This document shows positions 1-7,776 of a DNA stretch of 14,769 bases, one piece after another. The number at the start of each line of letters is the position of its first letter. Within the stretch, counting starts at the first letter, position 1. The DNA comes from Saprospiraceae bacterium. Lineage in GTDB: Bacteria; Bacteroidota; Bacteroidia; Chitinophagales; Saprospiraceae. The translations under genes were made by a program, and so were the position numbers. The notes under the pieces are model-generated. The model searched no databases. It was given only the letters and a program-made list of their open reading frames with translations, and had not been told where the DNA came from. The DNA lies in contig JADZFP010000207.1 of NCBI GenBank assembly GCA_020849825.1, forward strand, positions 1 through 14,769, in the 5' to 3' direction.

Positions 1-57
1 TAACCCGAGAGCAGCAATACCCCTTTTTCCCAAAACCTAAAACCCAACGCCCAACAC
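1..57. other. Short sequence downstream of mntH, no gene seen
   Basis: This stretch follows the stop codon of the minus-strand transporter. It is low-complexity, C- and A-rich on the plus strand, with loosely repeated CCCAA/ACCTA-like words. I see no convincing hairpin, and the window edge prevents saying what lies beyond. Confidence 0.5.
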
Positions 58-1941
58 CTACTGTACGACCAGCACCGGCGCTTTTACTCGGTGGCGTACG
101 GCGTCGACGGTGGCGCCGAAGATGAGGTCTTTGAAGGTTTTGTGGCCGTGTGCGCCCATAACGAGCAGGTCGGCATTTTTTTCGTTGACCAGTTTCGGAA
201 TCGCCTGTCGCGCAAAACCGTAGCCGATGACGGCTTCGGCCTGATAGCCCAGTCCTCGCAATTCGGCGGCGTATTGTTCGAGAATGTCGCGGTCGGCAGC
301 CGTTTCAAAATCGTCGATATCGGCGCCCATGACCCAGGCGCCGGCTGTTTCCACGACGTGGATGAGCAGATAATGCGCATCTTTTCCGCCGAACTGAACC
401 GCGTGCTGCAGCGTTTTTTTATCCACGGAGGTAAAATCAAGCGCTACGACCACCTGATGAAAATGGCGGTTGGCAGAGGCGGCAAAACCCTCGAAATCGC
501 CGTGCGGCAACCGCGTGCGCTGTTGCGGGACGGGTTTGAGCAGGGGTTTAACAACGATATATCCGAGCATAAAGCCGGAAAAAATCACCAGGGGCAAAAT
601 AAGATAATCGACCATCCAGAGCCGCTCGCCAGCTGCCGCTCGCCATTCTCCCAATTTACCCACCACCAGCCAGACGTTGAGCGCCACGATAACAGAGGCA
701 CTCAGCCAGCCGCCGAATTTTGCCCAAAACCCAATGGCGTATTCTCCCATCCGCTTCCGGTCGCTGACGTAGTGCAGCAAGGGAATAATGGCAAATCCCA
801 ACTGCATGCTCAAAATCACCTGGCTCAATACCAGCATATCGCCTGTGGCGGATTCGCCCATCAGGGTAATGACCAGCACAGCCGGCACCACGGCCAGCAA
901 GCGGGTGATAATCCGGCGCAACCAGGGCGCGATGCGCAGGTGCAAGTAGCCTTCCATGACGATCTGGCCGGCCAAAGTGCCGGTCACGGTACTGCTCTGG
1001 CCAGCTGCGATCAGCGCGATGGCAAAAAGCATCGGGGCATAGCTTTGGCCAAGCAAAGGTTCGAGCAAACGATGCGCGTCCTGAATTTCGGAAACGCCGT
1101 TGTAGCCGTTTTTATGAAAAACAGCCGCCGCCAGCACCAAAATTGAGCCGTTGACGAAGAGCGCCAGGTTGAGGGCAATGGCTGAATCGAGCACATTGAA
1201 GCGTATGGCTCGCCGCAAGCCGGTGGTGCTGCGGTCAATTTTCCGTGTCTGTACCAGCGCCGAATGCAGGTACAAATTGTGCGGCATCACGGTAGCGCCA
1301 ATGATCCCGATGGCGATAAACAGGGCCTCCGCATTGGGTATGGAAGGTACAAAACCGGTAACCACTTCACCCAGAGCAGGTTTGGCCAGAAACATCTGCA
1401 CCAAAAACGTACCGCCGATGATGAGAACCAGGCCCAGGATAAATGCCTCCAGTTTGCGGATGCCCAGGTGCATCAGGAACAGCAAAAGGAAGGAATCGAG
1501 CACGCTCAGCGATACCCCCCAAACCAGCGGCAGGCCGAACAACAACTGCAAACCAATCGCCATACCCAGCACTTCGGCCAGGTCGGTAGCGGCAATGGCT
1601 ATTTCGGCAAGTATGTAGTTGAACAGGTTGGCAGCAGGGTGATACAACTCGCGTGAAGCCTGCGCAAGGTCGCGCTGCGCGACCAAACCCAGCCGCGCGC
1701 TGAAACTTTGCAACAACAAGGCAATCAGGTTCGACATGAGCAATACCCACAGCAACGCGTAGCCGAAACGGCTGCCGCCCGCCAGGTCGGTCGCCCAGTT
1801 GCCGGGGTCCATGTACCCCACGCTGACCAGATAAGCCGGCCCCAATAAAGCCAGCAAGCGGCGCCAAAAACCGCCTTTGACATTGGTTTCCACGGTGCTG
1901 TTCACCTCGGAAAGCGAAACCTCGGGATGTGTTCTGCGCAT
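58..1941 (-). CDS. mntH: Nramp-family Mn(II)/Fe(II) transporter with C-terminal universal stress domain
   Basis: This is a proton-coupled divalent metal importer of the inner membrane. In the 627-residue protein, the Nramp core (about residues 28-470) shows the TM1 metal-site motif DPGN (45-48) and the TM6 motif ATVMPHN (216-222), the two segments that form the ion site in Nramp structures. After the last membrane segments a soluble UspA domain (about 492-627) begins with VVVALD. It ends with the nucleotide-binding pattern G-2X-G-9X-G (596-609) followed by an APVLVV strand. The fusion makes it about 200 residues longer than plain MntH. I chose the ATG at 1941, which lies 4 bp after the regulator's stop. 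An in-frame GTG at 1986 would add 15 residues and overlap the upstream gene by 41 bp; a GGAG lies 10 nt before it. The domain calls are firm. Manganese rather than iron as the main substrate is inferred from the family and the adjacent regulator. Confidence 0.93.
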   Translation of the reverse strand: MRRTHPEVSLSEVNSTVETNVKGGFWRRLLALLGPAYLVSVGYMDPGNWATDLAGGSRFGYALLWVLLMSNLIALLLQSFSARLGLVAQRDLAQASRELYHPAANLFNYILAEIAIAATDLAEVLGMAIGLQLLFGLPLVWGVSLSVLDSFLLLFLMHLGIRKLEAFILGLVLIIGGTFLVQMFLAKPALGEVVTGFVPSIPNAEALFIAIGIIGATVMPHNLYLHSALVQTRKIDRSTTGLRRAIRFNVLDSAIALNLALFVNGSILVLAAAVFHKNGYNGVSEIQDAHRLLEPLLGQSYAPMLFAIALIAAGQSSTVTGTLAGQIVMEGYLHLRIAPWLRRIITRLLAVVPAVLVITLMGESATGDMLVLSQVILSMQLGFAIIPLLHYVSDRKRMGEYAIGFWAKFGGWLSASVIVALNVWLVVGKLGEWRAAAGERLWMVDYLILPLVIFSGFMLGYIVVKPLLKPVPQQRTRLPHGDFEGFAASANRHFHQVVVALDFTSVDKKTLQHAVQFGGKDAHYLLIHVVETAGAWVMGADIDDFETAADRDILEQYAAELRGLGYQAEAVIGYGFARQAIPKLVNEKNADLLVMGAHGHKTFKDLIFGATVDAVRHRVKAPVLVVQ

Positions 1942-1945
1942 TGTT

Positions 1946-2605
1946 TCAATTCGTTTTGACAAAAAGGTTCTGACAAACTTTTTCACTGAGCATCAGCTCC
2001 GTCTTGCCGGCAGCCCGTACACGCGCCGACTGGTCGTAGGGTATCCGTTCGAGCATCTCGACCTCCACGCCAAGGCCGAGGCCCAATTGGTCGAGATATT
2101 GCAAAAAAGCGGAGCTGTGGTCCTGCACACCGGTCACCGTGCCGCGTTCGCCGGGCTGGAGCGTGACCAACGGCACCTGCTGACGCAGGGTCCAACGGCC
2201 CTGCGCATCGGGTATCGGGTCGCCGTGCGGATCGTATTTCGGATAACCCAGGTATGCATCGAGCCGGTCGACCAAGGCATCGCCCTGCACGTGTTCGAGT
2301 TGTTCGGCGAGTTCGTGCACTTCGTCCCAGGCAAAGCCGAGTTTTTCCAGCAGAAACACTTCCCACAAGCGGTGTTTGCGGATCAGCTCCGTGGCGATGC
2401 GGCGGCCGTCGGGCGTCAGCAATACGCCGCGGTATTTCTCATAGGCGATGAGGTTTTTGTCGGCGAGCCGCTTGAGCATGTCGGTCACCGAGGCGGCAGT
2501 CGTTTGCATCGTGGCCGCAATGGCATTGGTTGTCGCTGATTTGCCTTCTTTTTCAGAAATGGCAAACACGGCTTTGAGGTAGTTTTCTTCCGCTTGTGAT
2601 ACCAT
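1946..2605 (-). CDS. mntR: DtxR/MntR-family metal-dependent transcriptional repressor
   Basis: This 219-residue cytoplasmic regulator is expected to bind DNA when loaded with Mn(II) or Fe(II) and repress metal uptake. Residues 1-65 form the winged helix-turn-helix, with TTAASVTDMLKRLADKNLI as recognition region and YEKYRG as wing. Residues 66-140 are the dimerisation and metal-binding domain, and about 155-219 a FeoA/SH3-like domain. By my mental alignment to Bacillus MntR, the ligands H78, E101, E104 and H105 are kept. The N-terminal pair D8/E11 is replaced by N8/K11, so the second metal site or the Mn/Fe preference may differ. The gene precedes mntH by 4 bp and is probably co-transcribed with it. 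A palindrome about 48 bp upstream is a likely autoregulatory operator. The symbol is by family and context; an iron-responsive IdeR-like role cannot be excluded. Confidence 0.88.
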   Translation of the reverse strand: MVSQAEENYLKAVFAISEKEGKSATTNAIAATMQTTAASVTDMLKRLADKNLIAYEKYRGVLLTPDGRRIATELIRKHRLWEVFLLEKLGFAWDEVHELAEQLEHVQGDALVDRLDAYLGYPKYDPHGDPIPDAQGRWTLRQQVPLVTLQPGERGTVTGVQDHSSAFLQYLDQLGLGLGVEVEMLERIPYDQSARVRAAGKTELMLSEKVCQNLFVKTN

Positions 2606-2652
2606 GGGGCAGAAAGAGGGTTTAGAATAATTTTTACAAAGGTGTGGAAATT

Positions 2653-2674
2653 ATTTTTAGACTAGCCTAAAAAT
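2653..2674. promoter_or_regulatory. Candidate DtxR/MntR operator palindrome
   Basis: Half-sites ATTTTTAG (2653-2660) and CTAAAAAT (2667-2674) are exact reverse complements around the palindromic core CTAG (2662-2665). Only the pair 2661/2666 fails to match, giving 20 of 22 symmetrical bases. The core resembles the TTAGG...CCTAA operators of DtxR-family regulators. It lies between the divergent regulator (ATG at 2605) and aroA (ATG at 2761). A weak -7-like box on the minus strand (CACCTTTG, 2644-2637) lies 8 bp beyond it, so a bound dimer would cover the -33 region of the mntR-mntH promoter. Confidence 0.7.
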
Positions 2675-2760
2675 TGATTTTTATTTTTTCGAAAACCGCC
2701 CAAACTTCTGATTGTTTAATAAAAAGCCCCGTTTTTCGCGTTTTGCATTTGAACTTGACT

Positions 2761-4071
2761 ATGCCTGACACACCCTTGCGTCTTTCTTTTTCACGGGTCA
2801 AGCGCTCTTTAAGCGCCGAAGTCGAGCTCCCCGGCTCGAAAAGCATCAGCAATCGCGCGCTGATGATTCTGAAACTGGCGGGCGTACACCCGCGCAACTG
2901 GCTCTCCAATCTCTCGAATGCCCAGGATACCCGGACGCTCCGGGAACTGCTCGAGCAGGAGGGCGATATTTTTAACGCCGGCGATGCCGGTACGACCTTT
3001 CGTTTCCTGACGGCATACCTGGCTTTGGGCACGGAACAGACTATACTCACCGGCTCCGCGCGCATGCGCGAGCGGCCCGTTGGCGCCCTGGTCAAGGCCC
3101 TGCGCAGCCTGGGCGCCGAAATCGAATTTCTCGACAAAGAGGGTTATCCGCCGCTCGGCATCCAGCCCTCGCCCAATCTGGGCCGCACGGGCCGAAGCGT
3201 CAGGGTTGCCGCCGATATAAGCAGCCAGTTTCTTTCGGCCTTGCTGATGATCGGGCCCAAATTGCCCGAAGGCCTGAAACTGATCCCGGAAGGGCCGCTG
3301 GTGTCAAAACCCTATCTCGACATGACCCTGGGTATGATGCGTTATTTCGGGGCACGGGCCGACTGGCAGGGCGACAGTATTGAGGTAGCGGCAGGCGAAT
3401 ACGAGCCTCGGCCCCTGGTGGTCGAGTCAGACTGGTCGGCAGCCTCGTATTGGTATGCCCTGGCCGCCCTGGCGGATGAGGCGGATATTTTGCTCAAAGG
3501 TTTGCATCGCGACAGCTGGCAGGGCGACGCCGTTTTGGCCGAAATGATGCGCGCATTTGACGTTGAAACGACTTTTGAGGAGGCCGGCGCGCGTTTGCGA
3601 AGGGGCGGAAAGCCGGTAAAGGACCATTTTGAATGGGATTTCACCGAATGCCCCGACCTCGCCCAAACCCTGGCGGTCGTCTGCGCTGCCCTGGGCGTGC
3701 GCGGCTTGTTTTCGGGGCTCGAAACCCTGTCGATCAAAGAAACCGACCGCGTCAGCGCTATAAAAAACGAACTGGCCAAAGCAGGCGTTCAGTTCAGCAA
3801 ACTACCGGCGCGTTTCTCGTCCAGGAGCCCCGATAAAACCTTTTACCTCCTCGATGGAAAGGCGCATTGGGAAACTCCGCCCGTATTCGCCACTTATGGC
3901 GACCACCGCATGGCCATGGCTTTTGCGCCGCTGGCGCTGTTGGGCGCTATTTTTATTGAAAATCCGGCAGTGGTAGAAAAATCCTATCCCCATTTCTGGG
4001 CGCATTTCGAACAGGCGGGCTTCATGGCCGAAGGCCACGACCTGCAACCCGGGGCCGCCCAACATACCTGA
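2761..4071 (+). CDS. aroA: 3-phosphoshikimate 1-carboxyvinyltransferase (EPSP synthase)
   Basis: This enzyme transfers enolpyruvyl from PEP to shikimate-3-phosphate, the sixth step of the shikimate pathway, in the cytoplasm. The 436-residue protein shows the whole family series: PGSKSISNRAL (24-34), NAGDAGTTFRFLTA (72-85), the RMRERPVGAL arginine segment (101-110) and SSQFLSALL (154-162). These are followed by SDWSAASY (223-230), IKETDR (325-330) and TYGDHRMAMA (378-387). The length is normal. The frame stays open upstream to a TTG at 2674, but the ATG at 2761 leaves only seven residues before the first core strand and fits the family. The TTG start would run into the operator palindrome. It is the first gene of a tight three-gene run, 6 bp ahead of the GHMP kinase. 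No Shine-Dalgarno sequence is visible. Confidence 0.96.
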   Translation: MPDTPLRLSFSRVKRSLSAEVELPGSKSISNRALMILKLAGVHPRNWLSNLSNAQDTRTLRELLEQEGDIFNAGDAGTTFRFLTAYLALGTEQTILTGSARMRERPVGALVKALRSLGAEIEFLDKEGYPPLGIQPSPNLGRTGRSVRVAADISSQFLSALLMIGPKLPEGLKLIPEGPLVSKPYLDMTLGMMRYFGARADWQGDSIEVAAGEYEPRPLVVESDWSAASYWYALAALADEADILLKGLHRDSWQGDAVLAEMMRAFDVETTFEEAGARLRRGGKPVKDHFEWDFTECPDLAQTLAVVCAALGVRGLFSGLETLSIKETDRVSAIKNELAKAGVQFSKLPARFSSRSPDKTFYLLDGKAHWETPPVFATYGDHRMAMAFAPLALLGAIFIENPAVVEKSYPHFWAHFEQAGFMAEGHDLQPGAAQHT

Positions 4072-4077
4072 CCCACA

Positions 4078-5004
4078 ATGAGCAAACCCGTTTTTCAAAC
4101 ACGCGCCCGGGGAAAACTGCTGCTGACCGGCGAATACGCCGTGCTCGACGGCGCCCTGGCACTGGCAGTACCGGTTCGTTTCGGCCAAAGTTTGCAGGTG
4201 GAAGCCCTGGAAACGGACAGCACGCTGCTGTGGCGCGCTGGCAATCCCGAAGGGGTTTGGCTCGAAAGCCGGTTTCAGTTGCCGGATCTGGCAATCTTAC
4301 AAACCAACGATGCTCCGGCTGCTGAGCGCCTGGCGCAAATACTACACGCGGCACGGCGGCTCAACCCTGCTTTTTTGCAACAACAAAGCGGTCTTTTGGT
4401 CAGCACCCAAACCGATTTCCCCCGCAACTGGGGCCTGGGTACCAGCAGCACCCTGATCGCGGCGCTGGCCCGCTGGGCCGACGCCGACCCCTACCAGCTG
4501 TTGGCCGATACTTTCGGCGGATCGGGCTACGATATTGCCTGCGCCTACGCCGAAACGCCCATTCTTTTCCGGCTCGACGACGGCCGGCCGCAGGCGAGCG
4601 CGGTCGAATTCCGCCCCGCCTTTACCCCGCAGCTCTATTTTATTTTTTTGGGCAAAAAGCAGGACAGCCGGGAAGGCATCCGGCGGTATCGCGAAAAAAC
4701 GGGGCGCGATAAGGGGCCCGTTCAGCGCATTTCCGAACTCACACAACGCGCCGTTCAGGCCAATTCGCTGGCCGGTTTTGAAGAAGTTTTGTCGGAACAC
4801 GAACACCTGCTGAGCCAATTGCTGGAGTTGCCGCGTGCCCGCGATCTGTATTTTCCCGACTATTGGGGTGAGATAAAAAGTCTGGGAGCCTGGGGCGGCG
4901 ATTTCGTATTGGCAACGAGCGCGCGCAGCGAAGCGGAAACCCGCGCATTTTTCAACGAAAAAGGATTCGGCGTGTTTATGCGCTGGAACGAGATGATCAA
5001 ATAA
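4078..5004 (+). CDS. GYDIA-family GHMP kinase
   Basis: This 308-residue cytoplasmic protein belongs to the GHMP small-molecule kinase superfamily. Motif 1 is GKLLLTGEYAVLDG (12-25). The ATP-binding motif 2 is GLGTSST (119-125). The sequence GGSGYDIACAYAETPILF (147-164) contains the GYDIA signature that names this subgroup. A glycine-rich motif 3, GAWGGDFVLAT (270-280), lies near the C-terminus. The overall look is closest to mevalonate and phosphomevalonate kinases. Many Bacteroidota make isoprenoids through mevalonate, so such a role is a reasonable inference, but nothing here fixes the substrate. The gene sits 6 bp after aroA and 7 bp before an FNR-like gene and is probably in their operon. 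The neighbours belong to other pathways and do not settle its function. Confidence 0.88.
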   Translation: MSKPVFQTRARGKLLLTGEYAVLDGALALAVPVRFGQSLQVEALETDSTLLWRAGNPEGVWLESRFQLPDLAILQTNDAPAAERLAQILHAARRLNPAFLQQQSGLLVSTQTDFPRNWGLGTSSTLIAALARWADADPYQLLADTFGGSGYDIACAYAETPILFRLDDGRPQASAVEFRPAFTPQLYFIFLGKKQDSREGIRRYREKTGRDKGPVQRISELTQRAVQANSLAGFEEVLSEHEHLLSQLLELPRARDLYFPDYWGEIKSLGAWGGDFVLATSARSEAETRAFFNEKGFGVFMRWNEMIK

Positions 5005-5011
5005 CCCAATC

Positions 5012-5737
5012 ATGCCCACTATCTGGTACGACAGCATCGTCAAAAAAGTAGCAAGCGAAGCGCCCAACGTGCGGCGGTTCTGGCTCGAAGTGCCCGGCGA
5101 ACAACCGTTCCGGTTTCAGGCCGGCCAGTTCGTCACCATGGACCTGCCCATCGGCGACAAACGCCTGCAACGCTGGCGCAGCTACTCCATCGCCAACGAA
5201 CCGAACGACGACAACCTGCTCGAACTCTGCATCGTACGGGCCGACCACGGCACGGGCTCCAAATATTTGTTCGACGAAATCGAGCCTGGCTCCACCATCC
5301 GTTTCAAAGGCCCCGACGGCGCGTTCGTATTGCCCGAAGTGATCGACAAAGACCTGGTTTTCATTTGTACGGGCACAGGGGTGGCGCCTTTTCGCAGTAT
5401 GTTGCTCGACCTGCACAAAAGCGGACGACCGCACAAAAACATACACCTCATTTTCGGCACCCGCACCGAAGCGGATATTTTGTACCGCGATGATTTTGAA
5501 AACCTGGCCCGGACAATGCCCGGTTTTCGCTACGACATCGCGCTGTCGCGACAGCCCGACTGGCCGGGCTGGAAAGGCCATTTGCATCAAATCTATCTGG
5601 CGGAATATGCCCGGGTTCGCCCCGACGTCGCGTTTTATTTGTGCGGATGGAGCAATATGATCGACGACGCGGTAGCCAATTTAATGGTCAAATTGGGCTA
5701 CGACCGCACCCAGCTCCATTACGAGTTGTACGGATGA
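5012..5737 (+). CDS. Ferredoxin-NADP reductase-like FAD/NAD(P)-binding oxidoreductase
   Basis: This 241-residue soluble flavoprotein has the two-domain ferredoxin-NADP reductase fold. The N-terminal FAD-binding barrel carries RSYSIAN (56-62), the RxYS-type flavin motif, and a GTGSKYLFD segment (80-88). The NAD(P)-binding half begins with FICTGTGVAPFRSM (117-130), has the strand IHLIFGTR (144-151), and ends with YLCGWSNMIDDA (209-220) and a terminal YELYG. There is no iron-sulfur or transmembrane domain, so an external partner (ferredoxin, flavodoxin or an oxygenase component) is needed; none is encoded nearby. It follows the GHMP kinase by 7 bp. The likely role is electron transfer between NADPH and ferredoxin, with the physiological direction and partner unknown. 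Confidence 0.87.
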   Translation: MPTIWYDSIVKKVASEAPNVRRFWLEVPGEQPFRFQAGQFVTMDLPIGDKRLQRWRSYSIANEPNDDNLLELCIVRADHGTGSKYLFDEIEPGSTIRFKGPDGAFVLPEVIDKDLVFICTGTGVAPFRSMLLDLHKSGRPHKNIHLIFGTRTEADILYRDDFENLARTMPGFRYDIALSRQPDWPGWKGHLHQIYLAEYARVRPDVAFYLCGWSNMIDDAVANLMVKLGYDRTQLHYELYG

Positions 5738-5760
5738 TGCCAAAATTTGTCCCAATCCAA

Positions 5761-5777
5761 TAGATTTGCGGCAAATC
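5761..5777 (+). promoter_or_regulatory. Candidate -7 box with overlapping short palindrome
   Basis: TAGATTTG at 5761-5768 matches the Bacteroidota -7 consensus TAnnTTTG and lies 19 bp before the ATG of the TMTC-like gene. It overlaps a 15-bp palindrome, GATTTGC-G-GCAAATC (5763-5777). No TTG stands at the usual -33 distance, since the nearest (5747-5749) is only 11 bp upstream. The promoter may therefore be weak or the match fortuitous. Confidence 0.4.
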
Positions 5778-5787
5778 CACCGGCAAA

Positions 5788-7770
5788 ATGTCCAAAAAGA
5801 AATCTGTCAAGCCAGCAGCCCCCGTTCGCAAACCACAACCGAGGCCGGCCGCCTCGTCGTCGGCCGCCCGCAACCTGCTTCCTTCCGCGCCTGCCATACC
5901 CGGCGGCTGGATCGTGGGTCTGATCGCTGCCGCCCTCGGCTTCGTATTGTACATCAACACATTCGGCCATCAGTGGGCACTCGACGATTATTCGGTCATC
6001 AAGGAGAACTGGGTCGTCAAAGGCGGGCTGGAAAACCTGCGCACCATTTTCACGACGGAATACCGCTACGGCGCCTGGAACAGTCCGGGCTCGCTGTACC
6101 GCCCGGTCACGCTGGCCATGTTTGCCTGGGAATGGTCGATCTCGCCCGACAACCCGGCCATCCACCACATCATCAACGTACTGTTTTACGCCCTGACGGG
6201 CTGGGTACTCTGGGTTACCTGGCGGCGCATCCTGGCCGATTATCCGCCGGTACTGGCCGCTATGGCGGTGTTGTTTTTTATGGCGCACCCGGTACACACC
6301 GAGGTTGTGGCCAATATCAAAAGCCGCGACGAAATACTGTCGCTACTGCTCTGCACCGGCGCATTGTACGGCATTTGGAAACACATGGAAACCAACCGTA
6401 CTGCCTGGCTGACGGCCGCCCTGGGCATGTATACGCTGGCACAATTCTCAAAAGAAGGCTCGATCACCTTCCTGGCTGTGCTTCCGCTGACGCTCTGGTA
6501 TTTCGGCAAACGGAACATGGGCGAGATCGTGCGCTACACAGCCATGTTTCTGGCGCCGGCGCTCATTTTCCTGGCTATTCGACACAACGTTCTCGCCAAT
6601 CAGGCGGGCAAGGAGATATTCTCCATTCTCGACAACTTTATCGCTGCCGAAAAAAATCCCGCCATGCGCCTCGCATCCGCTTTTATGATGTGCGGGCGAT
6701 ATCTGTGGGTCATGATCTATCCGCATCCCTTGATCAGCGACCTTGGTTATCCGCAAATGAAATCCGTGGGTTTTGACGACTGGCGCGCGCTGGCAGGGTT
6801 CTTCGCCTATGCCGGCATGGGTATCTGGGCTTTGATGAATCTGGGCAAAAAACACTTTTTGTCGTACGCCATTTTGTTCTACCTCGCCACTTTTTCGCTG
6901 TACAGCAACGTCGTTTACATCATCGGCACCTCCTATGGCGAACGCGAGTTGTATATCCCCTCCCTCGGGTTTGCCTTTGCGCTCGCCTGGATACTGATGA
7001 AAATATTCAAGGTGGAAGACCGCGAAAACGGCTGGAACTTTAACGGCAAAGGCGCGCTGCTCTGGGGCATTGCCGGGGCGATTATACTGGCTTACAGCGT
7101 CAAAACGGTGTTGCGCAATCCGGCCTGGTACGACAGCTACGCGCTGTACGTCGCCGACATGCCCAATTCACCCAATTGCGCCAAACTCAACTACCACATC
7201 GGTCTGGAAGAGGCCAAGCGCGGCCTCGACGAGAAAAGAGGCATCGCCACCGACACCGCCTGGGTAGAAAAAGGCATCGCTTCGTACAGCAAAGCCATCG
7301 AACTCTACCCCGAATACCACGACGCCTATGGCAGCCGGGGTGTGGCGCAATTCCGCCTGGGGCGTTACGATCAGGCGGAAAAAGACTACCAGATGGCGCT
7401 GAAATACCGCCCCAACGACACCAAGGTCTTGTCGAACCTGGGCTATATTTATTTCCTGCGCGCCCAGCGGCCAGGCAACCAGCTTATGCTGACCCAACTC
7501 GATTCGGCCGAGAGCGTCTACCGCCGTTCCGTGCAGTTCGATCCGCGTTTTGTCGACGCCCGCCGCAACCTCGGCGCGGTGCTGGCGATGAAAAAGAAAT
7601 TCCCGGAAGCCATCGAACAGTGGAAAGAGGCGCTCAAATACGATAAAAACAACCCTACCCTCCTGTACTATATCGGCTCGGCTTACTGGGATATGGGGCA
7701 GAAAGACGCAGCCCAGCCCTGGCTCGACAAGGCCTATGCCATCGAACCCTCCCTGCCGCGCAAACAATGA
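5788..7770 (+). CDS. TMTC-like multi-pass membrane protein with C-terminal TPR repeats
   Basis: This 660-residue protein has a basic, Pro/Ala-rich cytoplasmic N-terminus (1-38), about 11-12 hydrophobic segments (41 to about 441), and a soluble tail (about 455-655) with four or five TPR-like helices. Clear TPR stretches are AYGSRGVAQFRLGRYDQAEKDY, ARRNLGAVLAMKKKFPEAIEQW and LLYYIGSAYWDMGQKDAAQPWL. The membrane part carries motifs I know from animal TMTC1-4 proteins: ALDDYSVIKEN (64-74, acidic pair after TM1), YRPVTLAMF (104-112), HHIIN (126-130), HPVHTEVVA (167-175), SKEGSI (221-226) and GERELYIPSLGF (384-395). TMTCs are GT-C-fold O-mannosyltransferases, so a polyprenyl-linked sugar donor and protein or glycan acceptor outside the cytoplasm are plausible but unproven. 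It stands apart from the aroA run, with its own -7-like box. A broken or truncated form is not indicated. Confidence 0.82.
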   Translation: MSKKKSVKPAAPVRKPQPRPAASSSAARNLLPSAPAIPGGWIVGLIAAALGFVLYINTFGHQWALDDYSVIKENWVVKGGLENLRTIFTTEYRYGAWNSPGSLYRPVTLAMFAWEWSISPDNPAIHHIINVLFYALTGWVLWVTWRRILADYPPVLAAMAVLFFMAHPVHTEVVANIKSRDEILSLLLCTGALYGIWKHMETNRTAWLTAALGMYTLAQFSKEGSITFLAVLPLTLWYFGKRNMGEIVRYTAMFLAPALIFLAIRHNVLANQAGKEIFSILDNFIAAEKNPAMRLASAFMMCGRYLWVMIYPHPLISDLGYPQMKSVGFDDWRALAGFFAYAGMGIWALMNLGKKHFLSYAILFYLATFSLYSNVVYIIGTSYGERELYIPSLGFAFALAWILMKIFKVEDRENGWNFNGKGALLWGIAGAIILAYSVKTVLRNPAWYDSYALYVADMPNSPNCAKLNYHIGLEEAKRGLDEKRGIATDTAWVEKGIASYSKAIELYPEYHDAYGSRGVAQFRLGRYDQAEKDYQMALKYRPNDTKVLSNLGYIYFLRAQRPGNQLMLTQLDSAESVYRRSVQFDPRFVDARRNLGAVLAMKKKFPEAIEQWKEALKYDKNNPTLLYYIGSAYWDMGQKDAAQPWLDKAYAIEPSLPRKQ

Positions 7771-7776
7771 GGATTT

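Noticed and set aside
91..1146. Long plus-strand open frame (351 codons) opposite mntH
   Set aside because: It is antisense to a clear Nramp-UspA gene, is rich in His, Gln and Arg without any domain, and comes from the codon bias of GC-rich DNA.
2674..2760. TTG-initiated N-terminal extension of aroA (29 residues)
   Set aside because: It would start on the operator palindrome, and the extension resembles no EPSP synthase N-terminus. The ATG at 2761 gives the expected length.
2675..2760. Possible aroA promoter in the AT-rich leader
   Set aside because: TTG and TTTG words occur (2712-2714, 2748-2751), but no pair has both the TAnnTTTG sequence and normal spacing, so no specific promoter is called.
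4342..5067. Minus-strand open frame opposite the GHMP kinase
   Set aside because: It covers the kinase motifs in antisense and extends into the FNR gene, with no motif of its own.
5719..6297. Minus-strand open frame opposite the start of the TMTC-like gene
   Set aside because: No family resemblance; it overlaps a strongly supported membrane protein and its codons mirror that gene.
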